A DNA stretch of 64,000 nt from Flaveria trinervia (GCA_025506515.1 CM046451.1:67599183-67663182); one strand, 5' to 3'; shown: positions 1 to 12,536, counted from the stretch's first letter. Program-made: numbers and translations. The notes: generated by a model not told the origin, from the letters alone.

Positions 1-1380
1 CTATATTAATGCCTCAAATGGTCCTGCTTTGATGCTAGTATGATAACTATTGCTGCAAGAAAACTCGACCAACGGTAAATGAGCTTCCAATTATTCCCAA
101 AATCAATCACACAAGCACGTAACATGTATTCCAAAGTTTGAATAGTACGTCCACTCTGACCATCAGTCTGCGGATGATTGGCAGTGCTCATGTCCAAACA
201 TGTACCAAAAGATTTATGTAACGATTGCTAGAAATGGGACGTAAAATGAGCATCACGATAAGAAATAATCGAGATCGGCACACCATGCCTTGACACTACC
301 TCCTTTAGGTAAATTCGAGTTAACTTGTCCATTTTGTTAGTCTTTTTGATTGCCAAGAAGCGAACTGACTTAGTGAGTCAATCCACAATCACCCATATCA
401 TGTCATAACCACTAGGATTCCTGGCCAACTTAGTAATGAAGTCCATTGAGATTTGCTCCTACTTCCATAAGGTGTTTCCACGCTGTTGTAGTAACCCAGA
501 TTGGTTCTGATATTCCACTTTTACCTTAGAGCATGTCAGGTATTTGCTCACATATGTAGCTACATTTGCCTTCATGTTAGCCCACCAGTAGTGCGCCTTC
601 AGATCATGGAACATTTTGTCAGAGCTGGGATGTATGGAATACTTAGACTTGTGTGCTTCACTCTTAACCAAGTCACTTAGATTCCCATGGGATTTGACTT
701 CTAACTATTTATCCATCCCGTGTAAAGATTCAGATCTACAATTCTCACTTTCAAGGCTTCCGTTTGGGCTTCCTTAATTTGTTCGGGCAAGTGAGTGCTC
801 ATCGTCAATTGGAGGGCATGCACTCGTCGGGTTTAGCAGTTTCATTTCTACTCAAGGCATCGACGACTACATTCGCCTTTCTTGGGTGGTATTTAATAGC
901 ACAGTCATATTCGTTTAATAATTACACCCAACGTCGTTGCTCATGTTAAGCTCTTTCTGCTCAAAGAGATGTTGAAGACTCTTGTGATTGGTGTAAATTA
1001 TGCACTTGGTACCGTACAAGTAACGTCGCCGGATCTTCAAGGCAAAGACCACTGCTCCTAACTCCATGTCATGAGTAGTGTAGTACTTTTCATGCACCTT
1101 CAGTTGTCTCAAGGCACAAGCTATTACTTTGTCACGTTGCATCAGGACACAACCAAGTCCTTGAATAGAAGCATCACAGTAGACCATAAAATCCTCACTT
1201 CCTTCAGGTAATGCATATATCGATGCACTACAAAGTTTGTGCTTCAACAAATGAAAAGCAACTTCTTGACTCTCATCTCATTTATAGGTTGTTCCTTTAT
1301 GGGTCAAATCTATGAGAGGTTGAGCGATCTTTGAGAAACCATCAATGAAACGCTGATAGTATCCTGCTAGACCAAGAAAT
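1..1380 (-). pseudogene. Z: Ty3/gypsy pol fragment (RT tail, RNase H, integrase)
   Basis: Minus-strand reading gives, in coding order, an RT tail near 1290-1378 (GLAGYYQRFIDGFSKIAQPL), an RNase H domain at 915-1250 (YCDASIQGLGCVLMQ and a TNHKSLQHLF segment), an integrase zinc-binding region at 459-671 (HPSSDKM, then YWWANMK and YLTCSKVK) and an integrase core from about 455 down to 1 (ISMDFI, YRDAHFTSHF, HPQTDGQSGRTIQTLE). RT before RNase H before integrase is the Ty3/gypsy order. Several in-frame stops and frame changes make it a dead copy. It leaves the window on the left and is cut at 1380 by element A. A chromovirus such as Tekay is likely from the motif style, but no chromodomain is in view. 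Confidence 0.88.
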
Positions 1381-1802
1381 TGTTGGATTCTTTATGCCCC
1401 AGAAACATAGAATATTGATGTGGTTAGTACGTTATGATCCAAGTCGGGTCATACCCAATAACAGGCTTAGCAAACACCAATTAATATTTAATTGATGATA
1501 TGATCATGCAATTAAATAATTACACAATTTAGAAAATGGTTTTTCTAAATAAGTTGCATATGAGATGGAACAACTTATAGGGATAATTTGTTCATGGGTA
1601 TTATTTGTAATGTTATTTAAAATGGTTAAACAACATCAAGTAATAAGAGTGTGTATAAGTTATATAATTAAAAGGTTAATTACATAACTTACACTAGTGA
1701 TTAGTTAAATAAAATAGTTGATAAAATTCGGGGAAACCCTTTTTTGAAAGGCACTTTCGGCAGCCCCTTTACGGGGGTTTGGTTCAAGTTTGTCTTGGAA
1801 CA
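1381..1802 (+). repeat. A: 5' LTR, first part
   Basis: This stretch aligns by eye with the starts of the F LTRs (47600, 54480) and the I LTR (59665): TGTTGGATTCT, then ATGTGGTTA, CCAAGTCGGGTCA and a GGCAGCCCCTTTACGGGG block (GGCCGCCCC in F and I). It runs to CTTGGAACA, where B is inserted. The remaining part of the LTR is at 13285-13735. Confidence 0.85.
1798..1802. repeat. Target-site duplication GAACA, left copy, element B
   Basis: GAACA directly precedes TGTTAGGG, the left end of B. The same five bases follow the right end of B at 13280-13284. Five bases is the usual copia duplication length. The F LTR keeps the unbroken counterpart (CTTGGAACAAAAG near 48023). Confidence 0.93.
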
Positions 1803-2563
1803 TGTTAGGGATCGTGTACTGGACGAATACTAACAGATTTACGCGTGTACCGAATCAAATAGTGCGGAATCCTATTTGATTGGCGATCCAATCAGTGAGA
1901 ATGCAAGTAGAATCAATTAAAGATTGAATCTAAACGTTGAGAACGATTAGCAATTGATCTACTACGATCTATGAAGTTGGAGCAGCTTACTAGAGGTCTC
2001 TGGATGGCTAGGGTACGGTTGGCTATCAAAATATTCGAAGTGTCAGGTTTTTCCATGATTTAAGTGGTATTTATAGCTTAGGGTTTCTCAATCGTGCGAC
2101 TGGACCATTTGCATGGTTCAGTCATGTGATTGAGTCATGCGGTTGATCCATTCGCATGACTAAGTGTTCAGTGGTGCGACTGAGTGTTCAATCATGCGAC
2201 TGAGTCAATCTCATGTTTCAATCATGCGACTGATCTAGTCTTCTAGTTCATTCGTACGACTGGTTCATTAGCATGAAGTTGTTCATGCGTATGGTCCATT
2301 AGCATTGGACAATCGCATGAGAACTTCACATGATTAAGTTTGAATATGTTTCATTGTCATTAATTGATTTAGATATTATTCAAACAACCACAACCTATAT
2401 AATTAAGTCAATAAATGTTATTACATACCAACCAATGAAATATTCAACATTATTTAAGCACAACCACATATTTTATTTCATTAAGTACCCGTACAATTAC
2501 ATATGTGTAAGACAAGCAAAGATATTACATTAAGTTCAATAACTAGGGACACATGTATCTACA
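1803..2563 (-). repeat. B: 3' LTR
   Basis: On the plus strand it runs TGTTAGGGATCG to ATGTATCTACA, and it matches 12539-13279 over its whole length. Its right half (about 2090-2330) is packed with variants of the palindromic unit CAGTCG-TG-CGACTG. These lie upstream, in the minus direction, of a TATA box at 2068-2075. The polypurine tract adjoins its inner end, so this is the 3' LTR of a minus-strand element. Confidence 0.93.
2068..2075 (-). promoter_or_regulatory. TATA box in B 3' LTR
   Basis: TATAAATA on the minus strand sits just downstream of the palindrome array. The same box is at 12804-12811 in the other LTR. The position fits a U3 promoter. Confidence 0.6.
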
Positions 2564-2576
2564 AACTCCCCCTTGG
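2564..2576 (-). other. B: polypurine tract
   Basis: The minus strand reads AAGGGGGAGTTTG directly against the 3' LTR. It is the priming site for plus-strand DNA synthesis. E has an identical tract at 24833-24843. Confidence 0.85.
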
Positions 2577-2588
2577 ACCTAGTTCCTT

Positions 2589-4500
2589 TTAATGTCTTAC
2601 ATCATTCATGAGTTCCTCAAACTTCTTGTACTTCTCTTCTCTAGTGACTCCGGCGTGTATCTTAAAAGTAGAACAGAGTCTTATAATGTTCTGAAATTGT
2701 AGAGTTTGTACAATATCTTGAGAGACATAGAATAATGGCCACTTGTATAATGTATAGACATCATCTGCAAACAAGTTTGTAAGCCACATTGGGTCAAACA
2801 CCCTTATGGTTTCCATTACACCATTCTTATTCAAAACTATGACTACATCTCCTGTCCTCCAATCATAGTACCACCATTTGAAGTGTGGAGTGAAGTCCTG
2901 TGGCATTTCCCATAGAGAGATCTTAGACATTGTGCGTGGAGGACTCCACTTCAGCACTATTTTCGGTTTACCAGTTATGGAATCAACCTCAGACCGTCTG
3001 ATATACCTTGTTGGCTGTTGAGGTTTGAAGTTGACCCATCTAGTGTGGTACTCTCCTTAAAGAGCAGTCTCAAACCAGCCTGGCATTTTTCGTGGGTCAG
3101 CATATAGCAATTTTAAGTTTTCTAACTAGTTTAACTCAACTCCAGGAAGAGTCTTCAGGTCATGTGGGAACCTAAAGTATTCAATCCCTTTCTCATGTTT
3201 AACTGCATAAATGTTGAGATCTTCAAAATACGCCCATGCTATCATTCTGCGCGATACCTTTTGATGTTTCTTCACTTTGTACAACTTGGTGTAGGTAGTT
3301 GACGTTGAAGCACTTTGTTGGGCTCTTATTTCTTCAAAGCATGTAGCCCACTCAGCCTTTCTGATACTGACTTCACCGTCTGAGGCTTGGGTTGTATCTT
3401 CTTTCTTGTCCGACTCTTCTTCCATTCTATCCAGAGTCTCAAAAGTTTCACTGACAAGGTTTCGCCCAGATTGGGAACGACATTACCTTCAATGTCAGTG
3501 TACTCTGATAGTGTTGGTCCATAACATCTTCGATCTCGATCTCATCAACATCATTAAGCTCGTCGTCACTTTCCACTTGGACTGTTGGAGCATCTTTCAC
3601 GATCTCATTTGGATAGTGTCGGAAAATTTCTTCAAGTTGCTCGTCTGTGAGATCATGAATAATCTCTCCTTCTTCAGGAGTGTAATTCACTGATCTCCTG
3701 ACTATACCCTATAGAATAGGAATCATCATGAGCTGAGTCCTGATCTGTTGGAGGGGAGCAACATAATATTCATCTCTCTGGTAGTTTGGATCTGCTTGAT
3801 TTAAAAACATGTAACACATCAACCATTAGTCAGCAATCAAAGCAGTAAACATCAACATTAAATATAAACATTCATTACATTAATTTGATACAAGATTCAA
3901 ATACATATGATTTAAATAACATAAACAACTAAGTATTACTCTTGTCTTGTATCATGCTCCTCTACTGACGGGGCTGAATTGGAGGCACCTTGGTCTTGAG
4001 CTCGTTTTGTCCTCCTTTCACTCGCAGATGTTGCACCCGCAGCAGATGTATCATCATCATCATCATCAACATCTTCATCAACATGATCACCAGCATTAGT
4101 ACCATCCCTTGATCATCACCATCATCATCATCATCATCACTGTCATCATCATCACCGTTATCTCCATATCCCTCTTTGATCTTTAGTGGCTCCTGTTTTG
4201 ATCCTTTGAGCCCTAGTATGATGGTCTTGTTGGTAGTCTCCAACTCCTCTATCCTTTTGGTTGATTTGACATCTTGCTCCTGGTGTTGGGAATCTCTGAG
4301 CTCTGTGCAGCAATCTGTTGTGCCTGCTGTTCAATCAGCTGAGCCTGTTGATATATCTGCTGAGATTGTGCAGCAGTAACATCAACTAACTGACGAATCT
4401 AGGAAGTCTTCTCGTCGTCGACTGCCAACAGCTTCAGCACCATATGGTTAAGTGTCGAGAGCTGTTCCTCTACCCCACTAGGAGGTAGAGAGGATCCAGA
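2589..4500 (-). pseudogene. B: downstream ORF (aORF), N-terminal half deleted
   Basis: The C-terminal 122 codons (2589-2957) are very close to 24858-25226 in E, sharing KWWYYDWRT, DPMWLTNL and VYTLYKWP. Further upstream, 3126-3425 matches 25344-25751 (AWAYFEDLN, YFRFPHDLKTL) and 3448-3690 is acidic. Part of 3962-4243 encodes a long Asp run, and 4300-4480 is Gln-rich and probably coiled coil (QQAQLIEQQAQQIAAQS). Stops separate these pieces. The region matching the first about 500 codons of the E aORF is missing. Function is unknown. Sireviruses often have an extra ORF here, sometimes called env-like, but I see no signal peptide or membrane segment. Confidence 0.75.
4045..4160. repeat. ATC/GAT microsatellite inside B aORF
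   Basis: Runs of ATC on the plus strand, with short CAACATCTT-type interruptions, encode a poly-Asp stretch on the minus strand (DDDDSDDDDDDGDD). The E counterpart near 26340-26405 is acidic but less pure, so the tract has changed since the copies diverged. Confidence 0.8.
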
Positions 4501-4519
4501 TGGGAAAGATGGGTAAGAT

Positions 4520-5820
4520 AAGGTATAAATCCTATATTTAAACAAAGTAAAACACTTAAACTTAAATATAAAACTAAACTTGTTTTTGACTTTTTATGTG
4601 AGGTATAATCCTAAGATAGAAATCTAATCGATTCGGTTCCGGAATTGGCAGCTTCAATTTATTTTGACCATACATGGACCAATTCAATTTGGAATCATAC
4701 AGGCAAGTCAAATTATTTGGGACATGTTATCAACACCTTTTGATGCTCAATTCTTGTTTTTCAAATTATTAGATCCCACCTTGATTTGGACTTTCAAGAA
4801 TTGCAGCCACGATAATTGTTAGTATACTGGTCCTTTTAAATCCATACACAGACTTTTGACATAGATTGGTGATAGTTTAAAGTTTGATTATTTCAACAAG
4901 CATTTGTGGATCCCACACTTATATTGTAATCAACCTTCCTGAGGAGATTTTTGAGCGGTCTCAAGGGAGTTTTCAAGAAGAAACTATTCTTAGAACTTTC
5001 AGAGAAAAGCCAAGCCTCAGGTCAGTGCCACCGCATAGCAGAGAGCCAGCAAACAACAATCAAGTCTAGAATATATAGGTTATGCTTATCCTCAGGTTAG
5101 TGCCACCACACAGTAGAGAGGCATATAACCTATCTTCTTGTATGAGCAATTTTAATCTTTTTGCATAGTTCTCACCAACAACATAACTTATTAGTTTGAT
5201 TGCTTTTGCTCATATTTTGGTCTTACGCACACATTTGTGGCATGTATTCTGCTCGTCACCCCTTATTGGAACTTGTTGATTGTGTTAACCAGGGATAAGC
5301 TGTTAACCCATAGCTTGTTGAACAACTTAGTTTGTTCTTGAGATCACCAATACGGTCTAATCACCTATTGTGTTGAATCTACTGACATATCATCTGTGAT
5401 CTAACAACCTCTAGGTATACTTTCTTTGTCTTACCTTAGTAGTAGCTAGTTTTACTATTATTTTCCTTTTATATTGCTCATACTACACAGACTTATACTA
5501 TGAACTTTGCATCTTATTTTATTTAATCATTTAAAGTCCCATGTGATTTGTACCTATGTATTATCATTTACCAAAGTCATTGAATTGGTATCACATATAC
5601 GATCTACTTTCTATCAACTAGTCTCTCCTTCTCCCTCATTTTTTTGTTAACGTTACTAATTGACCTATTCTCCCCCTATAATTCTAAAACCATAACCAAT
5701 TTATGCTTTTTAGGATTTTAATAGGCGATCGAATAATATTAATTTAATTAAACTTCTTAAAGTTAAACAAATAAATGAAGAAAATGAATATTAAAAGAAA
5801 AATGGAAAATACGCATCGGA
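4520..5820 (-). other. B: non-coding spacer between pol and aORF
   Basis: About 1.3 kb without a credible ORF. It is similar to 42000-43322 in E over its whole length, for example GATCCCACACTTATA near 4909 and the duplicated motif at 5015-5120. Near 5672 it holds CTCCCCCTATAA, a second polypurine-like motif on the minus strand. Repeated polypurine tracts between pol and the 3' ORF are known in Sireviruses. The left edge is a deletion junction. Confidence 0.7.
5015..5120. repeat. Duplicated motif, 75 bp apart, in the B spacer
   Basis: A motif of about 31 bp starting CCTCAGGTCAGTGCCA and ending GCAGAGAG-like lies at 5015-5045 and again at 5090-5120. E has the same pair at 42505-42536 and 42579-42609, spaced 74 bp. 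No function is known to me. Confidence 0.75.
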
Positions 5821-8800
5821 CTACACATGGTCATCACTTTTCTTTTTAACGCCATTGACCTCTAACAGATATAAAAAACATGGTTGGTCAAAAGCCTTTG
5901 TATACAGGTTAGCGCGTTGAAAACCAATATTTATTTTAATCACATTGATTAAGTTATTTTCGAAGCAATTACCTATAAAGTGATATTTTATGCCAATGTG
6001 TTTGGTCTTAGGATGTTGAACTGGATTTTTAGTTACTGCAATAGCAGCAGAGTTATCAACAAAATAGGAGTAGAAGGAATTTCAAACTGTAATCCCACAT
6101 TTGCTGTTGAATCCATATGATTTGTGAACAGCAACTTGCAGCAGCAACGTGTTCGGCTTCACAGGTTGACAAAGCAACCGAGGTCTGTTTCTTACACTGG
6201 CAGGTCACTAATCTCCTCCGAAAGAATTGACATCCCGCTGATGTAGACTTGTAGTTCATCTTTCAGCCACCATAATCCGAGTCGTTATATGCTGTCAGCT
6301 CGAAGTCATCGTCATGAGGATACCACAACCCAAGTGTTGGAGTACCCTTTAGATAATGAAAGAACTTTTTGACCCCTATCAAATGGTTAACTTTTGGCTT
6401 TGCCTGATATCTTGAACATAAATATGTTGCGTACATGATATCAGGTCTTGAGGCAGTGAGGTACATGAGAGATCCAATCATACTTCGGTACATTGTGGCA
6501 TCAACCAGATCACCATTCTCGTCGGGTGCTACATCATGGTTTGTTGCAAGTGGAGTCCCAGCTACGGAAGCATTCTCCATGTCAAACTGACTGCGAATAT
6601 CTCCTACATACTTGGTCTGATGTTGGAAAATCCCTTTTGGTGTCTCATCCACCTGTAACCTGAGAAAGAATTTCATCTCTCCCATGGCACTCATCTCAAA
6701 CTCAGCCTTCATTACTGGGTCAAACTCTTTGCATAGATCTTCATTCTTTGAACCGAAGATTATGTCATCAACATAGATTTGGACAAGCAATAAATCTCCA
6801 TCCTTTTCTTTTATGAATAGTGTACAATCAATAACACATCTCCGAAAACCGTGTGTCACAAGGTGAGTCGAGAGTTTCTCATACCAGGCTCTAGGAGCTT
6901 GATGAAGCCCATATAGAGCCTTGTCGAGTTTTTAAACTCTGTCCCTATGATATGGATCCTCAAATCCGTCGGGTTGACTGACGTACACTATCTCTCTGAT
7001 TTCACCATAAAGGAATGCACTCTTCACATCAAGTTGATAAACTTTAATCTTCATATACGATGTGTAGGCGAAGAAGATACGGATTGCTTCCATTCTTACC
7101 ACGGGTACAAATACTTCATTGAAGTTAATGGCCTTGACTTGTCGAAATCCTTGGTCAACAAGTCGAGCCTTGTTTCTGATGATCACGACTTGATCATCTT
7201 TCTTACATTTCAAGACCCATTTTGTGCCAATGACCTTGGCAGTTTAGGTCTATCCACTAGAGTCCATACACCTAACTTCTTGAACTAAAGAAGTTCTTCT
7301 TGCATGGCACTCTCCCATGCCTCATCATTCAGGGCTTCACTAACATACTTTGGCTCAAACTAAGACACAAAGCAACGATATGCACCATCATGAAGGTAGC
7401 CCTTTTCCATCACCGAGGCATAATCAGCTGAATACAACTAATTTCTGGTCTGAACACCTGATCTCACATCTCCAATAACATTATCCAAAGGGTGATACAC
7501 ATTTAGTCGTGAACCAAGAGTGGTTGGAACAACTACCTCAGAGTCAAGATTATGAACATTCGGTTCAGTATCTGAGGCAGTAGGAGTCTGAGGTTCCGAA
7601 GACGCAAAGGCATCAATGTCAGATGGTTGTGGACTATCGGTAGGGGAAACCTGTTGCTCCTGGTTGTTCTGATCAGTCTCCACCGCTTCTTCATTAGAGG
7701 AAGAGTCACTATCTTCAAGTGCTTCCCCTGAGTTGTTAGATGAATTGCCTTGTAGTCCAGATGATGTAGATTCCTGAGCTGGTGTGTTTACAACATCATA
7801 CATCATCTTTGTAGCTAACTCATCATCAGAAGTGGAGAGTGGTATGTTGAAGGACTTGAAGAATCCATCATAGTCGAAAAAGAAGGCGGGTCCTTTTCCA
7901 ACGGGTGGTGTGGTGTATCTCTTAACATCAACATTACACCACACTTCTACTTGACCCGTTGAGTTGTTGTAGACCCTCTTATTCGGTATGTTTTATCCTA
8001 GAAAGATACCTTCATCAGCCTTCTTACTGAATTTTCCCTCCCGAGTCTTCTTCAGTAGGGTGCACGGAGCGCCAAACGGCTCAAGATACTCTAGAGTAGG
8101 TTTACGTCGTTGTAGTAGCTCGTAACACATCTTTCCATGGCATTTAACTAGCAGGACCTGATTTAGCGTATAACACGCATTTGCAACTGCCTCATTCCAG
8201 AATTGGATAGCCAGTTTTGAGTCTGCTAGCATTGTCCGTGTTGTCTCTATCAAGCTATGATTCTTCCTTTCAGCAACGCTATTCATTTAAGGAGTGTAGG
8301 CAGAAGTGAACTGATGCACAATTCCCTTTTCCTTGCAGTAAGCCTCCATCCATTGATTCTTGAACTGGTTCCGTTGTTTGAGCGCACTTGACGTACCTTC
8401 AACTTGTATTGGGAATCCAGAGTAGTTACTAACTCCTTGAATGGCTCAAATGTTTCTGATTTGGATTTCACAAACATCACCCAAGTGAATCTTGAGTAGT
8501 CATCAGTAACTACATAGCAGTACAAGTCACCTGCGATGCTTCTTGTACTGACTGGACCAAACAGATCCATGTGAAGAAGTTCAAGAGGAAGTTCGATAGA
8601 ATGAACTTTCTTTTCCTTATGAGACTTTTTCGTCTGTTTGCCCTTGTTGCACGCAGCACAGATATCCAGAAGTTGGAAGTTTTTGACGTTAACTCCTCTC
8701 ACTAGATCATTCTGGATCAAGTGATTCCTCCTCCATGGATTAATGTGTCCCATGCTCCTATGCCAGGAGATGGATTCCTTCTCAGTAGCTTTTGACAAGA

Positions 8801-9219
8801 AGCACTGAACTTCATGATCTGTTGTGGAGGCTTTTGATAGATCCAAGACATATAGGTCATTATATCTTGAGGCAGATATTAGTACTTGATCCTCCGGGAT
8901 GACGTAGTCTTTTCAGGACATAGCACATCTTGTTATCAATTACTACCTTAAAGTCTTTATCACAATTTTGAGAAACAAAAAGCAAGTTATTCTGAAGTTG
9001 TTGAATGTAGTCTATCTTCTCAAACTTCACTTTCTGATTACCTACTTCCCCTTGAGCTGTGATATACCCACCTTTGTTTCCTGCAAACAAAATATGACCT
9101 CCTTTTATCTGTTTGACGTTTGATAAGAGATCCCTGTTCCCTGTCATGTGCCAGGATGCTCTGCTTTCTATAATCCATGTGTTGGTTTCAGCACTATATC
9201 GAACACCCTGCACATTCAA
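5821..9219 (-). pseudogene. B: pol (protease, integrase, RT, RNase H)
   Basis: The protease motif at 9136-9177 reads WIIESRASWHMTGN, so the usual D-S-G has become E-S-R and cannot be catalytic. Integrase follows at 8846-7993 with the zinc-binding pattern WHRSMGH and CAACNKGK, then MDLFG, then a second catalytic site reading RSNNGT where RSDNGT is expected, and VAERKN. A linker (7944-7438) is Ser/Asp-rich. RT spans about 7213-6263 and keeps YVDD at 6764-6775. RNase H follows, with YNDSDYGG and CEAEHVAAASCC (E has CEAEYVAAASC). The end near 5821 is inferred from E. Multiple frameshifts. Confidence 0.88.
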
Positions 9220-9229
9220 TTTGAAAATA

Positions 9230-12045
9230 TTACTTTAGGTTAGGGACCCAAGCCTTCACTCGCTTGGGTTTCCCCGAGGAATCACACATCATAAATGTAA
9301 CCCATTTATAGTTTGAGGGTGAGGGAAGCTCAGATGTCTTCTTGTTCTCACTATCAAACAATGAGGTTGATTTCTCCTTCCATAAGCCAGCTTCGTGTAA
9401 GGCCTGTTTGTGATAAACAGATGACTGGCTAATGTGTTGAACTATAGGTTCACTATCTCTTTTAGGTGGCGTCACTGAGTTCCTCTTAAAAGAGCTAGGT
9501 TATTGTTCAGGAAGTTCAACTTTCCTCCTTGGTGTCTAATAGTAAGGACAATGAAACGCAATGTATCCATACTCTCTACAACTGTAGCAAGCTCTGCTTT
9601 CGACTTTACGATTTAACTGTTTTTAGGGAGATGTATGTGACACCCGGGTGACCTTACTCTGTTTGGGTTTCAACTCACCTTGTTTAGGTGTTTTATCTGG
9701 TTTTACAAAGTTAATTGCTTTAACATTTTTAACATCTTTTTCTTTTCCATTTCTGGACTTTGACATGATGCACGTGATTGGTTAATATTACTTGCCCTTT
9801 TAGGTTCAGATTTGACATTTGTTGAACCAAACTTAATACTAACCTTTTCAAACTCTTTGTCCAGATTCATGCAAGGCATTTTACCTTTTGCCTTAGAAGT
9901 GGCCTCCTTTTGTTTAGGACCAATTCATTTGATGAACATGTGGAATCTGGATCACTTACAAGAGGAGTGGACACCACATGATCCTTGATTGGATTATCAT
10001 TGACTGGTTTACATTTTGTGTTCATCAAGATCTCATGTGGTGGTGGAACCACTTTATAACCAATCCCTCCCTGTTGTTTCTCTCTCTCACTAAGTTTTGG
10101 ACTATGTGTGAAGAACTAGTCCAACTATGCAGTTTTTGTTTAGGGAATTAACTTCTACCTCTAAAACTGCTTTTTGTTTCTTAGTGTCCTTTAGGGTGTT
10201 AGATAGTACCTAATGTCATTAGCTTTGTTAAAGGCTACAACTTCTGTTTCCCTAAGTTGTTTTTTCAAAAGGTCTATCTTTTCTTTGTAACTATGCTCAT
10301 TTGGTTTTAAAACTCTGTTAGCTTCAGTACATAGTTCCAAATCCTTTACTAAGTTATCATTATGATCTAATAACCTAGCAAATTTTAAATCAATGGTTTC
10401 CCTAAATTTATTACAATCAGAACAAGCATGATTTTTAAAGAGTTGGTTAGTAGTACTTACCTGAGAGGTTTCTGAATCAACCATCAATGCAGAATCTGGT
10501 GTTTCTGGAGCTGGTGATTCTGATGTTGCAGTAGTTTTCCCTTTTTCATGCAGGTAGGTGACCACTGGTGCTGTTTTTCCTCATGTTGACATTGCAAGTT
10601 CGACTGCAATATCTCCTTCACTAGCTGAGTCATCATTGATATCCTCCACACTAGCGATATTGGATTCTCTCAGAAAGACAAACCGAAAGCTCCAGTCCTG
10701 TCCTTCATCATCATGAGCTCTCCAGGCTTTGGATTCTTGTTTGATGAAGTAGGACTGCTAGTGGATTTCTTCTGACAATTGAAGGAGGAGAAAGGATTCC
10801 CATTGCCAGTCTTCTTTGGCTTCACGCACTCCCTTTTGAAGTGACCTTTCTCTCTGCAGTTGAAGTAGGTTACCTTGGATTTATCAAAGCTGAAGGTAGT
10901 GTCCTTAGTCGCAATCAAATTTTGTCTGGTCTTTTTGACACACTTCTTAGCTCTCCTGATTGCACTGGCTAAGGCTCACATTATGTCCATCCGCTCCAGC
11001 TCTATCTCATCCACCTGCTCATAGTCTACATCTGCCAGGTGGTAGTTCCCAATCTTTCCAGCAATCAGTCCATCATAGGAGTGGACTACTGTAGCTAGAG
11101 ATCCATGTGCTCTTTAGCTACCTCAACTGTCACATTTCCAAAGTTCTCGGTCTTCAGCTTTGCTGCATTTGCTTCAGGCGCAATGTATTAGGTACCAGAC
11201 GACCCTGATGTTTCTGACCCTGAAGTAGAGGCTGGTGAGGGACTAGACGAGCTTGATACAAAAGCTGTCTGAAGAAGTGCTCTAGATGTCTTGGCTTGAG
11301 GAGTCGCCTTGTATAGTGTTGGGTTCTGATCATAAGAAGCCTTTTGAACTTTGTACTTCATTCTTAGTTTTTCCTCTCTTAGCTTAAGAATGAAGTCATT
11401 GATATCTAACTTCGTTAGCATACCATTTCGTTTGAGATTGGAGACGAATGAAACCCATTTCTCCGGCAGCCCGTCTGCAAAGTTGGACACTTTGTCCTCC
11501 ATTGACATCGATACTCCATGAGTGTGTATCTCACTTATCAAGTGGTAGAATCTATCGATCACATCATCTAGGCTTTCTTTTCCCATCGAGGAGAAGTTGT
11601 CAAACTCCTTCATTAAAGCCTTAGCCTTTATGGCCTTCAATGATGCATTTCCATCATACCTTTTCTCCAATGCATCCCACAACTTCTTTGCTTGTGTATA
11701 TTCCAAGAATTGATGGAAAATATCCTTTCGAATTGACTATGTAAGCAAAGCATAAACCTTCTTTTCTGCATTGTATTTCACCTTTTGTCCGTCAGTCATG
11801 CCACCAAGTGTGAGTTTGACACCATTAGCTCCGACTGGCATGTTGTACCCCATCTCTATAGACTCCCATAGATTGGGATCTACTCCATTTAAGTAGATCT
11901 TGAAACGTTGCTTCCATTGTGGGTACTCATCTAACATGATTAGCTTTAGGGGCTTGTTGTGATTCCCCACTTCATTCTCCAGTACCAGTAAGTTTTGTAT
12001 ACGTGAGTCTCTCCCTGCTATGAATGTTGAGTATTGGTCTTCCAT
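9230..12045 (-). pseudogene. B: gag
   Basis: The start ATG at 12045 opens MEDQYSTFIAGRDSRIQN, and E has the same start (MEDQMSAFIAGKDSRIQN). The capsid-like helical region runs from 12045 to 11188 with one stop between 11737 and 11706 (WDALEKRYDG, DVIDRFYHL). A zinc knuckle near 10850 reads YFNCREKGHFKREC, having lost the first Cys that E keeps (CFNCGEKGH). Coiled-coil-type sequence follows at 10565-10191, and a second, degraded knuckle lies near 9550-9600. The tail is 9475-9230. Gag forms the particle and packages RNA. At least five breaks are seen. Confidence 0.85.
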
Positions 12046-12099
12046 TGCTATTAACTTTAACTTTAAACCAAACTATTGATTTAGTGCAAATGGAAGTGT

Positions 12100-12310
12100 T
12101 TGATTAGGCTATTCGGGCGATTGAACTATGCAGATGGTTTAATGGTGCGATTGAACTAATGCGGATGACTCAGTCGGCCGAATGAACTAATGTGGATGAA
12201 CAATGCGAATAGTCTTCTCAGTCGGACGAATGGATGTGCGATTGAGTCCAATTGTGTGTATGGCGAATGCATATGACCTCAGTTGTGTAATTAAGTCAAT
12301 CGTGCGACTA
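12100..12310 (-). repeat. Palindrome-rich 5' leader of B gag
   Basis: Between the primer-binding site and the gag ATG, variants of GTGCGATTGAACTAATGCGG and CAGTCG/CGACTG half-sites recur every 20-30 bp. The same unit fills the LTR. E has an equivalent leader array at 57420-57660. Confidence 0.7.
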
Positions 12311-12519
12311 AACCTGTTGGATTTCAAAATTTTCTAGATTTAAGGTGTTTGAACGCAAAAACACAAATTTTTGCTAACCCTAATTGCTGTATGCCAGAAA
12401 AAACTTAACTTTACAATCAGGAGACGTCTAAAACCCGATTTGACACAAAAGATTGCGTTTTTGAGAGTAAAAACCATAATTTTTATATGAAAACGATTGA
12501 ATAACACGTAAATCTAGAG
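12311..12519 (-). other. B: leader between palindromes and primer-binding site
   Basis: No ORF. It is moderately similar to 57665-57864 in E (GACACAAAAGATTGCGTTTT is shared). Nothing else is recognised. Confidence 0.5.
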
Positions 12520-12536
12520 CCAAAGCTCTGATACCA
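12520..12536 (-). other. B: primer-binding site (initiator Met tRNA type)
   Basis: The minus strand reads TGGTATCAGAGCTTTGG, two bases inside the LTR. The first 12 bases (TGGTATCAGAGC) are the standard plant initiator-Met tRNA complement used by copia elements. Downstream it departs from the canonical AGCCAGG. Confidence 0.85.

Noticed and set aside
4884..5069. 61-codon ORF in the B spacer, with a similar one at 42359 in E
   Set aside because: Both cover the duplicated spacer motif and look partly alike because the DNA is alike. Lengths, starts and ends differ (61 versus 94 codons), so I treat them as chance ORFs, not a conserved small gene.
12100..12310. Regular short repeats resembling a CRISPR array (also at 28318, 36690 and 57420)
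   Set aside because: This is plant nuclear DNA. The repeats are imperfect, the spacing is irregular, there are no unique equal-length spacers and no cas genes. They are retrotransposon palindrome repeats.
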